Of a stretch of DNA of 17,478 bases, positions 1-5,361 are shown in pieces (positions within the stretch are counted from its first letter, which is position 1; each line of letters begins with the position of its first letter). The notes below the pieces were generated by a model. It was not told where the DNA came from and ran no database searches. It was given only the letters and a program-made list of their open reading frames with translations. A program made the translations under genes and the position numbers. The DNA is taken from NCBI GenBank assembly GCA_045539475.1, contig JAZQFJ010000021.1, positions 1 to 17,478 of the forward strand, given 5' to 3'. The DNA is from SIG480 sp045539475. GTDB taxonomy: Bacteria; Bacillota; Clostridia; Oscillospirales; JAAYXM01.

Positions 1-42
1 GTCTACATACTGTTTCATTAATTCCTTTGGTGTTAATTCCAT
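1..42 (-). CDS. 5' end of an unidentified gene leaving the window
   Basis: The frame starts with ATG at 42-40 and reads MELTPKELMKQYVD to the window edge; only 14 residues are visible, too few for a family call. The start is supported by a ribosome-binding site on the minus strand (GAAAGGATGA, about 9 nt upstream). That site is one arm of a perfect inverted repeat (49-59 with 92-102), so translation may be controlled by RNA folding. The run of six T between the repeat and the ATG could instead make this an intrinsic terminator, in which case the ATG would be fortuitous. The gene has the same orientation as the cotJC remnant upstream. Confidence 0.45.
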   Translation of the reverse strand, partial: MELTPKELMKQYVD

Positions 43-48
43 AAAAAA

Positions 49-102
49 TCATCCTTTCAAGATTTCTTGGTTTATATATCCAATACTTGCCTGAAAGGAT
101 GA
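49..102 (-). promoter_or_regulatory. Hairpin sequestering the ribosome site of the left-edge gene
   Basis: On the minus strand TCATCCTTTCA (102-92) pairs perfectly with TGAAAGGATGA (59-49). The loop can extend the stem with CAAG/CTTG and TTGG/CCAA. The 3' arm contains the AAAGGA Shine-Dalgarno of the ATG at 42-40. Six T residues follow the arm, so the same element could act as an intrinsic terminator. No known riboswitch consensus was recognised. Confidence 0.5.
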
Positions 103-148
103 CTTCTATTCACTTTTACACAAAATTTTCGGTGGTCTCTAAAATACA

Positions 149-190
149 CCCGATAGTGCTTGTCCCAAATGGGAATTTAGCAGTATCGGG
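149..190 (-). promoter_or_regulatory. Long hairpin in the untranslated stretch left of cotJC
   Basis: Arms 149-160 and 179-190 pair over 12 positions with one G-G (C-C on the other strand) mismatch; inside, CCC/GGG forms a short extra stem around AAAT. On the minus strand it lies 178 nt downstream of the cotJC remnant's stop and about 105 nt upstream of the left-edge start. It could be a terminator for cotJC, but the minus-strand tail is only TGTATTTTAG; the plus-strand tail is richer in T. It could also be the first domain of a structured leader for the left-edge gene. The remaining bases of 43-368 hold no gene I can support. Confidence 0.4.
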
Positions 191-262
191 AATGTTTTCT
201 TTTCTTCGGAAACAGCTTGTCCTATCGTGAATTTTGTAAAAATTAGTGCATTTTGTGATCAA

Positions 263-376
263 GTTGTTCTTATGTGACTGCAGGTATGCCATTTTTGCGA
301 AAAGTCTCAAAGTGCCGAAAAGCCAGTCATATCAAAGGTTCCCAGCAATTCAGCTATATATGTTGTTCTTACGCGA
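263..376. repeat. Pair of short direct repeats, 99 bp apart
   Basis: GTTGTTCTTA occurs at 263-272 and 362-371 on the plus strand. With two transitions the match extends to 15 bases (263-277 and 362-376). The second copy contains the stop codon and last residues of the cotJC remnant, so the repeat sits where homology to CotJC ends. It may mark an old deletion or insertion junction, or be chance. Confidence 0.35.
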
Positions 377-752
377 TAGCAGCATCTGCTGCGAGGTCTT
401 CCATAAGATCGGTTATAGGATCTCCTTTTACCTGAAGGTTTGCCGATGTCTGCGGGAATCCTGCTGCCGCTTGAGGATATACACCGGTTGTGTGATCCAC
501 AAAGTATGCGTCAAATCCCGCTTTCTTTATCTCATCAATGGTAAGATTTCTTGTAAGCTGATACAATATTGCACCAATCATTTCAAGGTGCGCAAGTTCT
601 TCTGTACCTATATCGGTAAGTGCACCTTTGGCGATATCAACAGGCATCGCATAGCGTTGATTTAGATAGCGCATCGCCGCATTAAGCTCGCCGTCAGGGC
701 CGCCGTACACCAAATGTTTGAGTAACCTATCTAATGCCGCCAAAACACGCAT
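369..752 (-). pseudogene. cotJC: CotJC / manganese-catalase-like spore coat protein, both ends missing
   Basis: From about 713 to about 387 the frame reads as the centre of CotJC, a ferritin-like di-manganese catalase relative of the spore coat. Diagnostic stretches are YGGPDGEL, LNQRYAMP, LTDIGTEELAHLEMIGAI, LTRNLT, YFVDHTTGVYPQAAAG and KGDPITDLMEDLAA. Intact CotJC has about 190 residues. Here the first ~30 native residues are replaced by sequence overlapping the recombinase C-terminus (MRVLAALDRLLKHL), and the protein stops right after the EDLAA motif, losing the C-terminal helix with the later metal ligands (the EREVVH region). The ATG at 752 lies inside the recombinase gene and overlaps it by 22 bases, so a truncated product could be made, but it should be inactive. 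No 5' half of cotJC is in the window. Confidence 0.85.
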
Positions 753-2179
753 TTAAGCGACTTTCCGCCTTCTCCGCCTTTTATAATTTCTTTAAAAATC
801 GTCCTTGCCATGTTGTTTTTTTCAACATTACTTACATCAGCATCTTTCAAAACTTCTGTTAATCTGCGAAGTTCTTTTTTGTCCACTTTAACCTCTTCTT
901 TTGGCTCTTCTTCCTGAACTTGTTCAAGCTGTTCTTTTAACTTATCAATTTCATCCGTAATAGCTTTTTTATTCGCTTTATACTCTTCAAGTGTGTCAAC
1001 GCCATCCTCATAAGCCAATTTAACTCGTTCAAGGCGGATTTCAAGTCTTTGAATCTGAGTAGAGATTATTTTACTGTCATCAGTATAAGTTGACTGCTCT
1101 AAAGCTTCAGGTTCAGCAAATTCAAGCTCAACATTTGGAAGTTCCATCTCAGACAAAATATCAAGAATAATTTTAGATACTCTTTCAGCTTTTATATAGC
1201 CAACGCCATCACATTTTCCTCTACTTCGCTCTGAACACCCAAAATAACCTCCCTGATAAGACAGAACCTTGCCACATTTTTCACATCTGAGGATTCCTGT
1301 CAACCAATGGGACAACCCCTTTCTGTCAGGATTAAAGTACTTTCGGAATCGTTCTTTTTGTGCCTTCATTTTTTCCTGAGCTTTATCCCAAGTTTCTATA
1401 TCAATAATAGATTCGTGGGGACCATCGGTTATAATTGCCGTATCTGCCATGTAATTTCGCGACAGCTTACCATCAGGATTCCAACGGGTTTTACCTATGT
1501 ACACCGGATTATTAAGCCAATATTCTACGGTTCTGTTTTCAATTTTGTTTCCACGATGTGTTTTTATTCCCATAGCATTCAGAGCTTTTGCAATTGTTAA
1601 AAGGCCTTTACCGTTTACATAATCGTCGAAAACCTTTCGTATAATCTCCGCTTCTTCAGGAACGATAATATACTCGCCGTTTTCCACTTTGTAACCAAAT
1701 CCGGGTATCGAAAGAACACCACCTCTTTTCGCTTTTTCTGTCATTCCTCGTTTTACTTCTTCCGCAAGGTTGATGCTGTAAAACTCATCCATTGCTTCTA
1801 TGATAGCTTCAATCAGTATGGATAATTTATCATCACCAATGTCTTCGCTGACTGATACAACATCAATATTATGCTCTTTTCGGAGCATAGATTTATAAAC
1901 GATACTGTCTTCACGATTTCGTGCAAATCGGCTGAATTTCCAAACCAAGATAACATCAAAAGGTTTTGGTTTACGCTTCGCAAGACCTATCATTTCGTTA
2001 AATGCAGGTCTGTTTTTAGTTTTTCTTCCACTAATGCCTTCATCTACAAATATAAATTCTTTTGGCAATAAAATTTGATTTCTTTCCGCATAGAGCCTTA
2101 TTTTCTCTAACTGACTGTCAGGACTGTACTCAAGCTGATCATCAGTAGAAACTCGTATGTAAGCTGCCGCTACTTTCAT
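731..2179 (-). CDS. Large serine recombinase (site-specific integrase/excisionase)
   Basis: The 482-residue protein belongs to the large serine recombinases, which integrate and excise elements through a 5'-phosphoserine intermediate. In order: N-terminal resolvase catalytic domain (residues 4-145) with the nucleophile Ser11 in YIRVSTDDQ and the catalytic arginines in KFSRFARNRED (84, 87); a recombinase domain (about 155-265); a zinc ribbon with Cys299, Cys302, Cys315 and Cys323; and a coiled coil (about 370-425) typical of the family's synapsis control. Length is normal, so it may be active. The start is placed at 2179, not at an upstream in-frame codon, because a near-perfect AAGGAGGT lies 8 nt before it. 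The gene ends at the cotJC remnant, the usual position of such integrases beside their attachment site. No partner directionality factor is recognised, unless it is the 55-residue protein upstream. Confidence 0.93.
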   Translation of the reverse strand: MKVAAAYIRVSTDDQLEYSPDSQLEKIRLYAERNQILLPKEFIFVDEGISGRKTKNRPAFNEMIGLAKRKPKPFDVILVWKFSRFARNREDSIVYKSMLRKEHNIDVVSVSEDIGDDKLSILIEAIIEAMDEFYSINLAEEVKRGMTEKAKRGGVLSIPGFGYKVENGEYIIVPEEAEIIRKVFDDYVNGKGLLTIAKALNAMGIKTHRGNKIENRTVEYWLNNPVYIGKTRWNPDGKLSRNYMADTAIITDGPHESIIDIETWDKAQEKMKAQKERFRKYFNPDRKGLSHWLTGILRCEKCGKVLSYQGGYFGCSERSRGKCDGVGYIKAERVSKIILDILSEMELPNVELEFAEPEALEQSTYTDDSKIISTQIQRLEIRLERVKLAYEDGVDTLEEYKANKKAITDEIDKLKEQLEQVQEEEPKEEVKVDKKELRRLTEVLKDADVSNVEKNNMARTIFKEIIKGGEGGKSLKCVFWRH

Positions 2180-2256
2180 TTTGTTTAACCTCCTTCCTTG
2201 AAAAAACGGCAACTATTTATTCTTTATGGTTATTGTATCAATGCCGCTTTTTGAAA

Positions 2257-2424
2257 TCAAATTTTTTTGCTTTTAATTTTAATTTTTCTGTTGTAGTATT
2301 CAAAGAGAGCTTGCTCCTCAAGCTCTCTTTTCCAATGTTCCATATCCTTTTCATTTAAACTTGTGAGCTTTACACCTTGCTCATCATCACCTGCTATGAA
2401 GAATTCAACTTTATATTCATCCAT
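2257..2424 (-). CDS. Small acidic protein (55 aa) upstream of the recombinase
   Basis: A 55-residue frame starts MDEYKVEFFIAGDDEQGVKL and ends in a lysine-rich KIKIKSKKI. The start at 2424 has an AGGTGG ribosome site 7 nt upstream, and the reading frame ends 77 nt before the recombinase start, in the same direction, so co-transcription is likely. The composition (acidic N-terminal half, basic tail, predicted helix EKDMEHWKRELEEQALFEYY) is protein-like. I do not recognise a family. By position it could be a recombination directionality or regulatory factor for the recombinase; that is inference only. A perfect 12-bp inverted repeat lies inside the gene. Confidence 0.6.
   Translation of the reverse strand: MDEYKVEFFIAGDDEQGVKLTSLNEKDMEHWKRELEEQALFEYYNRKIKIKSKKI
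2302..2330. repeat. Perfect 12-bp inverted repeat inside the 55-aa gene
   Basis: AAAGAGAGCTTG (2302-2313) and its exact complement CAAGCTCTCTTT (2319-2330) are separated by 5 bases, giving a stable hairpin on either strand. It lies within codons for KRELEEQALF, and no T-run follows on the minus strand, so it is not an ordinary terminator there. It may affect read-through into the recombinase or be a protein-binding site. Confidence 0.6.
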
Positions 2425-2493
2425 TTCTACCACCTCGTATAATTTTATGTTTTAATTTCTACTTAAATAACAATATACTTTCTGCTTTCGAGC

Positions 2494-2524
2494 ATAAAAA
2501 AACGACCGGAATTAACCGATCGTT
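2494..2524 (-). terminator. Intrinsic terminator after the DUF3990/HTH pair
   Basis: On the minus strand AACGATCGG pairs with CCGGTCGTT (2516-2524 with 2501-2509, one G-T wobble) around a TTAATT loop, followed directly by a run of seven T. It lies 89 nt past the HTH gene stop and ends that operon before the 55-residue gene. Confidence 0.8.
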
Positions 2525-2527
2525 AAA

Positions 2528-2556
2528 CACAAAAGCGACTGACATTCGTCAGCCAC
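2528..2556 (-). terminator. Second, upstream hairpin of a tandem terminator
   Basis: On the minus strand GTGGCTGAC (2556-2548) and GTCAGTCGC (2543-2535) pair over 9 positions with two wobbles around a 4-base loop, followed by TTTTGTGTTT. It precedes the stronger terminator by about 10 bases, so the pair forms a tandem stop. Confidence 0.55.
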
Positions 2557-2612
2557 CGTTTGCATATGATATGTTTAATGTTGTTTTTGTTAGGATACAT
2601 TTATATTTGTTT

Positions 2613-3254
2613 TTAGCTATTTTCCAACAAATCTTCAATCTTGCACCCAAGCGTTTTGGAAAGTGCAAGAAGCGTTGTTGTTGCTGCTTTATTTATATCC
2701 TTTGCTTTCAGTTCATACTGTTGCAGAGTTCTTAAGTTCACTCCTGATTTTTCGGCAAGTTCTCTTTGAGAGTAGCCGATGTTTTTACGAAGTTCCTGCA
2801 ACTTGGTTGTCGTGGTTTTTCTCTCGATTATCGAATTTACGACATCAACAAATTTATCTTCGTGTGCTTCGTGAAGTGTTGGATAAAGTTTTTCGATTTC
2901 TTTTGCAGATACATTCTGAAAGATATCTTTAAATGTTCTACCCGTGTGCCACTGATAATAAGCTACAATCCAACCGCACCAATATTCAGGAGAACAAACA
3001 TATTCTGTCTGTACTTCCGGGAGGTCTTGTTCTATGCCCGCTTTCACAACAATTTCGTGAACAAGCTCAGTTCCTGATAATCCTGAAATGATTTTAGGCA
3101 CACCATTTCCAAACTGTGTTGCAAACCCGGTTGTAACAAATAAATCAAAGAACTTCTGTAGTGTAATATCACAAGCATTGACTGCATAATCTGCAGCTTC
3201 GCCAAGATTTCGCATTGCATCGTCTAAATACTGCTCATCGTAAGCGCGCATCAT
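2613..3254 (-). CDS. HTH (XRE-type) protein, likely antitoxin and repressor of the DUF3990 pair
   Basis: The 213-residue protein has an N-terminal domain (1-145) seen from memory in gut Firmicutes next to DUF3990 genes (start MMRAYDEQYLDDAM; core SPEYWCGWIVAYYQWHTGRTF, 88-108) and a C-terminal XRE/Cro helix-turn-helix (about 150-211, with LRKNIGYSQRELAEKSGV and TLQQYELKAKDINKA). The start overlaps the 3' end of the DUF3990 gene by 20 bases, and its AGGAGG site sits within the partner's last codons 9 nt upstream, implying translational coupling. The HTH end makes it the candidate to bind the inverted repeat in the promoter of the pair (3927-3973). The toxin-first order is like HigBA. The antitoxin role is inferred from the arrangement; the HTH assignment is firm. 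Confidence 0.8.
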   Translation of the reverse strand: MMRAYDEQYLDDAMRNLGEAADYAVNACDITLQKFFDLFVTTGFATQFGNGVPKIISGLSGTELVHEIVVKAGIEQDLPEVQTEYVCSPEYWCGWIVAYYQWHTGRTFKDIFQNVSAKEIEKLYPTLHEAHEDKFVDVVNSIIERKTTTTKLQELRKNIGYSQRELAEKSGVNLRTLQQYELKAKDINKAATTTLLALSKTLGCKIEDLLENS

Positions 3255-3912
3255 CAGGTGTTACCTCCTCACGAATAACATCTCTCATAAACAATCCGTT
3301 TAAATCTTCTTTTTCAATTTCTGCATTAAATGCTTCTCTTGCTTCGCCATCTCTTGCTTTACGCTTTGCGTAATAAATGGTATTATCGCAAACTTCATAA
3401 GACACAAACTTTATCTTATCAAATGCTTTTTTGCTCTTTAAGACAACCTGTTCAACAAGTTTACCAAGTCGCATAGCATAAGACAACTGATTTAGTGAAA
3501 TTTCGTTATTAACAAAGGCTCTTGCAAAGGAAAAGTAAGAATCGTCAGCACGGTAGCCTATAATTGCATCGTAGCCTTCTGTATCAGGCATAAAATGTTC
3601 AATAAGCCATTCACGACCACGTTTCATAACCGGCGTGGACAAACGAACCTTTCTGTGCTTCATCAGCATTGCAAGCCAATGTAAAATGGTATATTCATCA
3701 GAAGAAAGATTCAAAACCTTAAGGTTTGACATATCAATCTCATATTTATTTACAAAGCCGTCTACATCTTCGGTACAAGCCCATTCTTTTGCAAGCTCAA
3801 TATGCTCTGTGCAATAAAATCCTTTCCCGTAATCGTTATAGGTTTTACCCTTACCGAACTGAGGTTTTTCAATGATTTCAGGCGAGCCGTGATATATTGT
3901 TAACTTACTCAT
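3235..3912 (-). CDS. DUF3990 protein, putative ADP-ribosyltransferase-fold toxin
   Basis: The 225-residue protein opens with the DUF3990 signature: LTIYHGSPEIIEKP (His8), NDYGKGFYCTE (Tyr33) and ELAKEWAC. Later conserved stretches are GYRADDSYFSFARAFVN (119-135) and LVEQVVLKSKKAFDKI (152-167), whose Glu154 is a candidate third catalytic residue. The His...Tyr...Glu order and the YHGS start resemble the ADP-ribosyltransferase fold; assignment to that superfamily is from memory and the H-Y-E triad is inference. The start is taken at 3912 (MSKLTIYHGS) because GAGGAA lies 7 nt before it, whereas the ATG at 3927 lies within the leader and in one arm of the operator repeat. The gene is first in a two-gene operon with the HTH protein, under a consensus promoter at 3953-3981. 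Confidence 0.82.
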   Translation of the reverse strand: MSKLTIYHGSPEIIEKPQFGKGKTYNDYGKGFYCTEHIELAKEWACTEDVDGFVNKYEIDMSNLKVLNLSSDEYTILHWLAMLMKHRKVRLSTPVMKRGREWLIEHFMPDTEGYDAIIGYRADDSYFSFARAFVNNEISLNQLSYAMRLGKLVEQVVLKSKKAFDKIKFVSYEVCDNTIYYAKRKARDGEAREAFNAEIEKEDLNGLFMRDVIREEVTPDDARLR

Positions 3913-3926
3913 AGTTACGTTCCTCA

Positions 3927-3973
3927 TACTTCTGTAGAGTTATACATTCACATTATACTCCCACAGAAGTATT
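3927..3973 (-). promoter_or_regulatory. Candidate operator: 10-bp inverted repeat around the -10 box
   Basis: ATACTTCTGT at 3927-3936 and its exact complement ACAGAAGTAT at 3964-3973 are 27 bases apart, centre to centre about 37 bp. One arm fills the spacer between -35 and -10, the other lies just after the expected transcription start. A dimer or pair of dimers of the XRE-type partner bound there would block RNA polymerase, giving autorepression. Confidence 0.7.
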
Positions 3974-3981
3974 TTGTCAAG
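3953..3981 (-). promoter_or_regulatory. Consensus sigma-A promoter of the DUF3990/HTH operon
   Basis: Reading the minus strand, TTGACA (3981-3976) is followed by exactly 17 bases and TATAAT (3958-3953), a match at all twelve consensus positions. It lies 40 nt upstream of the chosen DUF3990 start. Such a strong promoter fits a tightly repressed toxin-antitoxin unit. Confidence 0.85.
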
Positions 3982-4423
3982 CCTGTCGTATAGATTCTGC
4001 TCCTTCTTGGAAATCAAAAAACGCCTTTCTTATCCTATATTTACAGTAATAAGGCAAATGACTTTTCCAAATTCATAGTCGCAAAATTTGTTCAAGCAAA
4101 GCGGACGATGGCAAGTGCCATACCATAGGGATTTCACCTTCCTTATACCTCGGACTGCTCCCATTGCCTGCGACGGCGTCGCAATTCGCTGATTGCTTAT
4201 CACGCTCGGACTGTGGCTGAACAGAAGTATCATTATATCGTATCCGCTTTGCACTATTCCCGGCATATGCCGTACTTTTCAAGGTGCATATTATGAGATG
4301 CGGCTCCTCCTTTTTAATGAAAGGAATGGGAAATAGAAGAAGGAGCCGCCGTAGTCAGAGCAAGACTTTAAAAAAGTCCCTCTATAAGTCGTGAGAAAAA
4401 AACGACCTTTTCGGGGGTATAAA
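3982..4423. other. Gene-poor stretch rich in palindromes; possible 69-codon minus frame
   Basis: This stretch between the DUF3990 promoter and the sigma gene stop has no gene I can assign. A minus-strand frame (4282-4073) reads 69 codons and contains RYKEGEIPMVWHLPSSALL, which I think I have met in translated mobile elements of gut Firmicutes. It has only a TTG start and no ribosome site at a normal distance. Short palindromes punctuate it: ATGGCA/TGCCAT (4108-4121), TGCGAC/GTCGCA (4169-4183) and CGGCATATGCCG (4261-4272). A conserved structured RNA, a regulatory site or transfer-origin-like DNA would all fit; the evidence does not choose between them. Confidence 0.3.
4300..4349. repeat. 9-bp inverted repeat with an AAGGAGGA motif in one flank
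   Basis: GCGGCTCCT (4300-4308) and AGGAGCCGC (4341-4349) are exact complements with 32 bases between them. On the minus strand the sequence AAAAAGGAGGAGCCGC shows a strong ribosome-site-like string at the 3' arm, but the nearest ATG (about 16 nt on) opens only an 11-codon frame. The structure could mask that site. Function unknown. Confidence 0.4.
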
Positions 4424-4843
4424 TCAGAAATTTTTAAATATTTTTTCCATTCTCCGCAAAGCACGCTCAATAGATTCCCTCACGGAACTCTCATCAACAC
4501 CTTCCATCCTTGCAATATGAGACATTGGAATATCCTGAAAAAAGTGAGCATATATGCGCTTTGCCTGCTTTTCAGATAGCTTATTTATCGCAGTATAAAC
4601 ATCTTCCTGCGTCACTTTTCTTTCATAAAGTTCCTGCGGCGAAGCAGATACAAAAAGGATTTCCCTTTCAATATCATCACCTGCATCAAGCGAATAAAAT
4701 GCACGATGATAATATTTTCTACTCTTGTAACTCCGTTCGCTTTTTGCAAATTCTGCAAACACCTCCGCTATCTCATCGCTTATTTCTATGTATTCATCTC
4801 CCGAAAACCACGGGTATTCATCTTTTAATCTTATTTTTTTCAT
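4424..4843 (-). CDS. Sigma-70 region 4-like regulator of a conjugative-element type
   Basis: The 139-residue protein starts MKKIRLKDEYPWFSGDEYI and carries a sigma-70 region 4 helix-turn-helix at about 80-135 (AINKLSEKQAKRIYAHFF, then MSHIARMEGVDESSVRESIERAL). It lacks regions 2 and 3, so it is a small sigma-like regulator rather than a full sigma factor. Proteins of this layout are common near the recombination or regulation modules of Tn1549-like elements (recalled). The ATG at 4843 is preferred over a TTG 18 bases upstream because AGGA and AAGG motifs immediately precede it. Upstream lies a long leader with an intrinsic terminator (4922-4970), so expression may depend on antitermination. 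No recognised gene follows within 510 bases. Confidence 0.8.
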   Translation of the reverse strand: MKKIRLKDEYPWFSGDEYIEISDEIAEVFAEFAKSERSYKSRKYYHRAFYSLDAGDDIEREILFVSASPQELYERKVTQEDVYTAINKLSEKQAKRIYAHFFQDIPMSHIARMEGVDESSVRESIERALRRMEKIFKNF

Positions 4844-4921
4844 TACCTTTCGTCCTTTCAATCAGAATTTTTGTAAATTCCAATTGAAAAGGAGGAGAAC
4901 GGCAACGATATTCAGTTTTGA

Positions 4922-4970
4922 CTAAAAGAAAACAGCCAAAAGCAACTCCATAAGAGTTTACCTTGGCTGT
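4922..4970 (-). terminator. Intrinsic terminator/attenuator upstream of the sigma gene
   Basis: On the minus strand ACAGCCAA (4970-4963) pairs with TTGGCTGT (4939-4932), with a second stem AACTC/GAGTT inside, and the tract TTTCTTTTAG follows. It sits 79 nt before the sigma-gene start and downstream of a short reading frame with its own ribosome site. That layout suits attenuation, or termination of an incoming transcript. Confidence 0.65.
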
Positions 4971-5089
4971 ACGTTCAGAGTGTCCTCCATAGCCGTCATC
5001 GTTTGATGTTCTACGGCTTGTTCTGCTATGCTTACGATGTTCTCTGCGCCTGAAATAACATATTATATATCTTATCAAAAACCCCACTC

Positions 5090-5118
5090 CTACCGCACGG
5101 CTATCCGCCGCGCGGTAG
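5090..5118 (-). promoter_or_regulatory. GC-rich hairpin in the sigma-gene leader
   Basis: CTACCGC (5090-5096) and GCGGTAG (5112-5118) are exact complements around a 15-base loop that is itself GC-rich. The hairpin lies 11 bases after the stop of the 26-codon frame and about 120 bases before the terminator, so it could be an anti- or pause structure of the same leader. No T-run follows immediately. Confidence 0.4.
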
Positions 5119-5129
5119 CAGCGAAGAAC

Positions 5130-5210
5130 CTATTTACGGACGGATATGCCACGCCTATTTATATTTCTTTTGTGTGGTGTCCTCAATTTCTCCGCTTTTG
5201 CTATATACAA
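5130..5210 (-). CDS. Possible 26-aa leader peptide, TTG start
   Basis: A minus-strand frame opens with TTG at 5210-5208, with GGAGGTG (5223-5217) placed 8 nt before it, and reads 26 codons of a very basic peptide ending RRGISVRK. The good ribosome site and spacing are the main support; length and rare start make it uncertain. Its place ahead of a hairpin, an intrinsic terminator and the sigma gene suggests a translated leader controlling read-through. The rest of 4844-5271 contains no other gene I can support. Confidence 0.35.
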   Translation of the reverse strand: MYIAKAEKLRTPHKRNINRRGISVRK

Positions 5211-5271
5211 TGTTCTCACCTCCAATTTCTGTGCATCTACATTTTTCTTTCTCTTTCTACATTTTTCGCAC

Positions 5272-5315
5272 AAAAAAGAAGCGGGTCTTGAGGCTTTAAA
5301 CCCCAAAACCCACTT
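5272..5315 (-). terminator. Strong intrinsic terminator closing the polysaccharide cluster
   Basis: On the minus strand the stem runs AAGTGGGT (5315-5308) with ACCCGCTT (5286-5279), continued inside by TTGGGG with CCTCAA, with wobbles and one mismatch, around a TTTAAAG loop. The tail is CTTTTTT-like. It lies 46 bases past the M20 gene stop. The plus-strand tail (TTTTTGTTATTT) is also T-rich, so it may work in both directions and insulate the cluster from the mobile block. Confidence 0.85.
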
Positions 5316-5361
5316 TTTGTTATTTGTGCAGTCTGAAATTTGTTTGATAAGTGATTTACAT

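Larger units (their letters stand above)
714..5250. mobile_element. Serine-recombinase element or remnant carrying a DUF3990/HTH pair (approximate bounds)
   Basis: The block is bounded on the left by the junction between the recombinase 3' end and cotJC (about 714-735) and on the right somewhere before the terminator at 5272. It holds a large serine recombinase, a 55-residue protein, a toxin-antitoxin-like pair and a sigma-70 region-4 protein. The sigma protein closely resembles in layout the regulators of Tn1549-type conjugative elements (from memory). Relaxase, coupling protein and type IV secretion genes are absent, so it is a decayed conjugative element or a small non-conjugative island. 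The right end is not defined by any repeat I could match to the left junction. By eye the block is AT-richer than the lyase cluster. Confidence 0.55.

Noticed and set aside
246..665. Plus-strand 139-codon frame
   Set aside because: It runs antisense to the cotJC remnant, whose protein family is clear on the other strand.
2205..2256. Terminator or operator ahead of the recombinase (CGGCA ... TGCCG with flanking A/T runs)
   Set aside because: The arms are only 5 bp with a ~30-base loop; too weak to call.
4030..4266. 78-codon minus frame overlapping the 69-codon one
   Set aside because: No ribosome site and no protein-like pattern; the competing frame is at least familiar, so this one is a shadow.
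4293..4394. Plus-strand 33-codon Arg/Ser-rich frame
   Set aside because: It has no convincing ribosome site and is opposite to all genes here; its composition comes from the inverted repeat.
4395..4420. Intrinsic terminator after the sigma gene
   Set aside because: There is a T7 run on the minus strand, but the preceding bases form at most a 3-bp stem.
4818..5087. 89-codon minus frame across the sigma leader
   Set aside because: It runs through the terminator hairpin and the sigma gene start, which is better explained as an untranslated leader; I recall similar translations in related elements but see no start signal.
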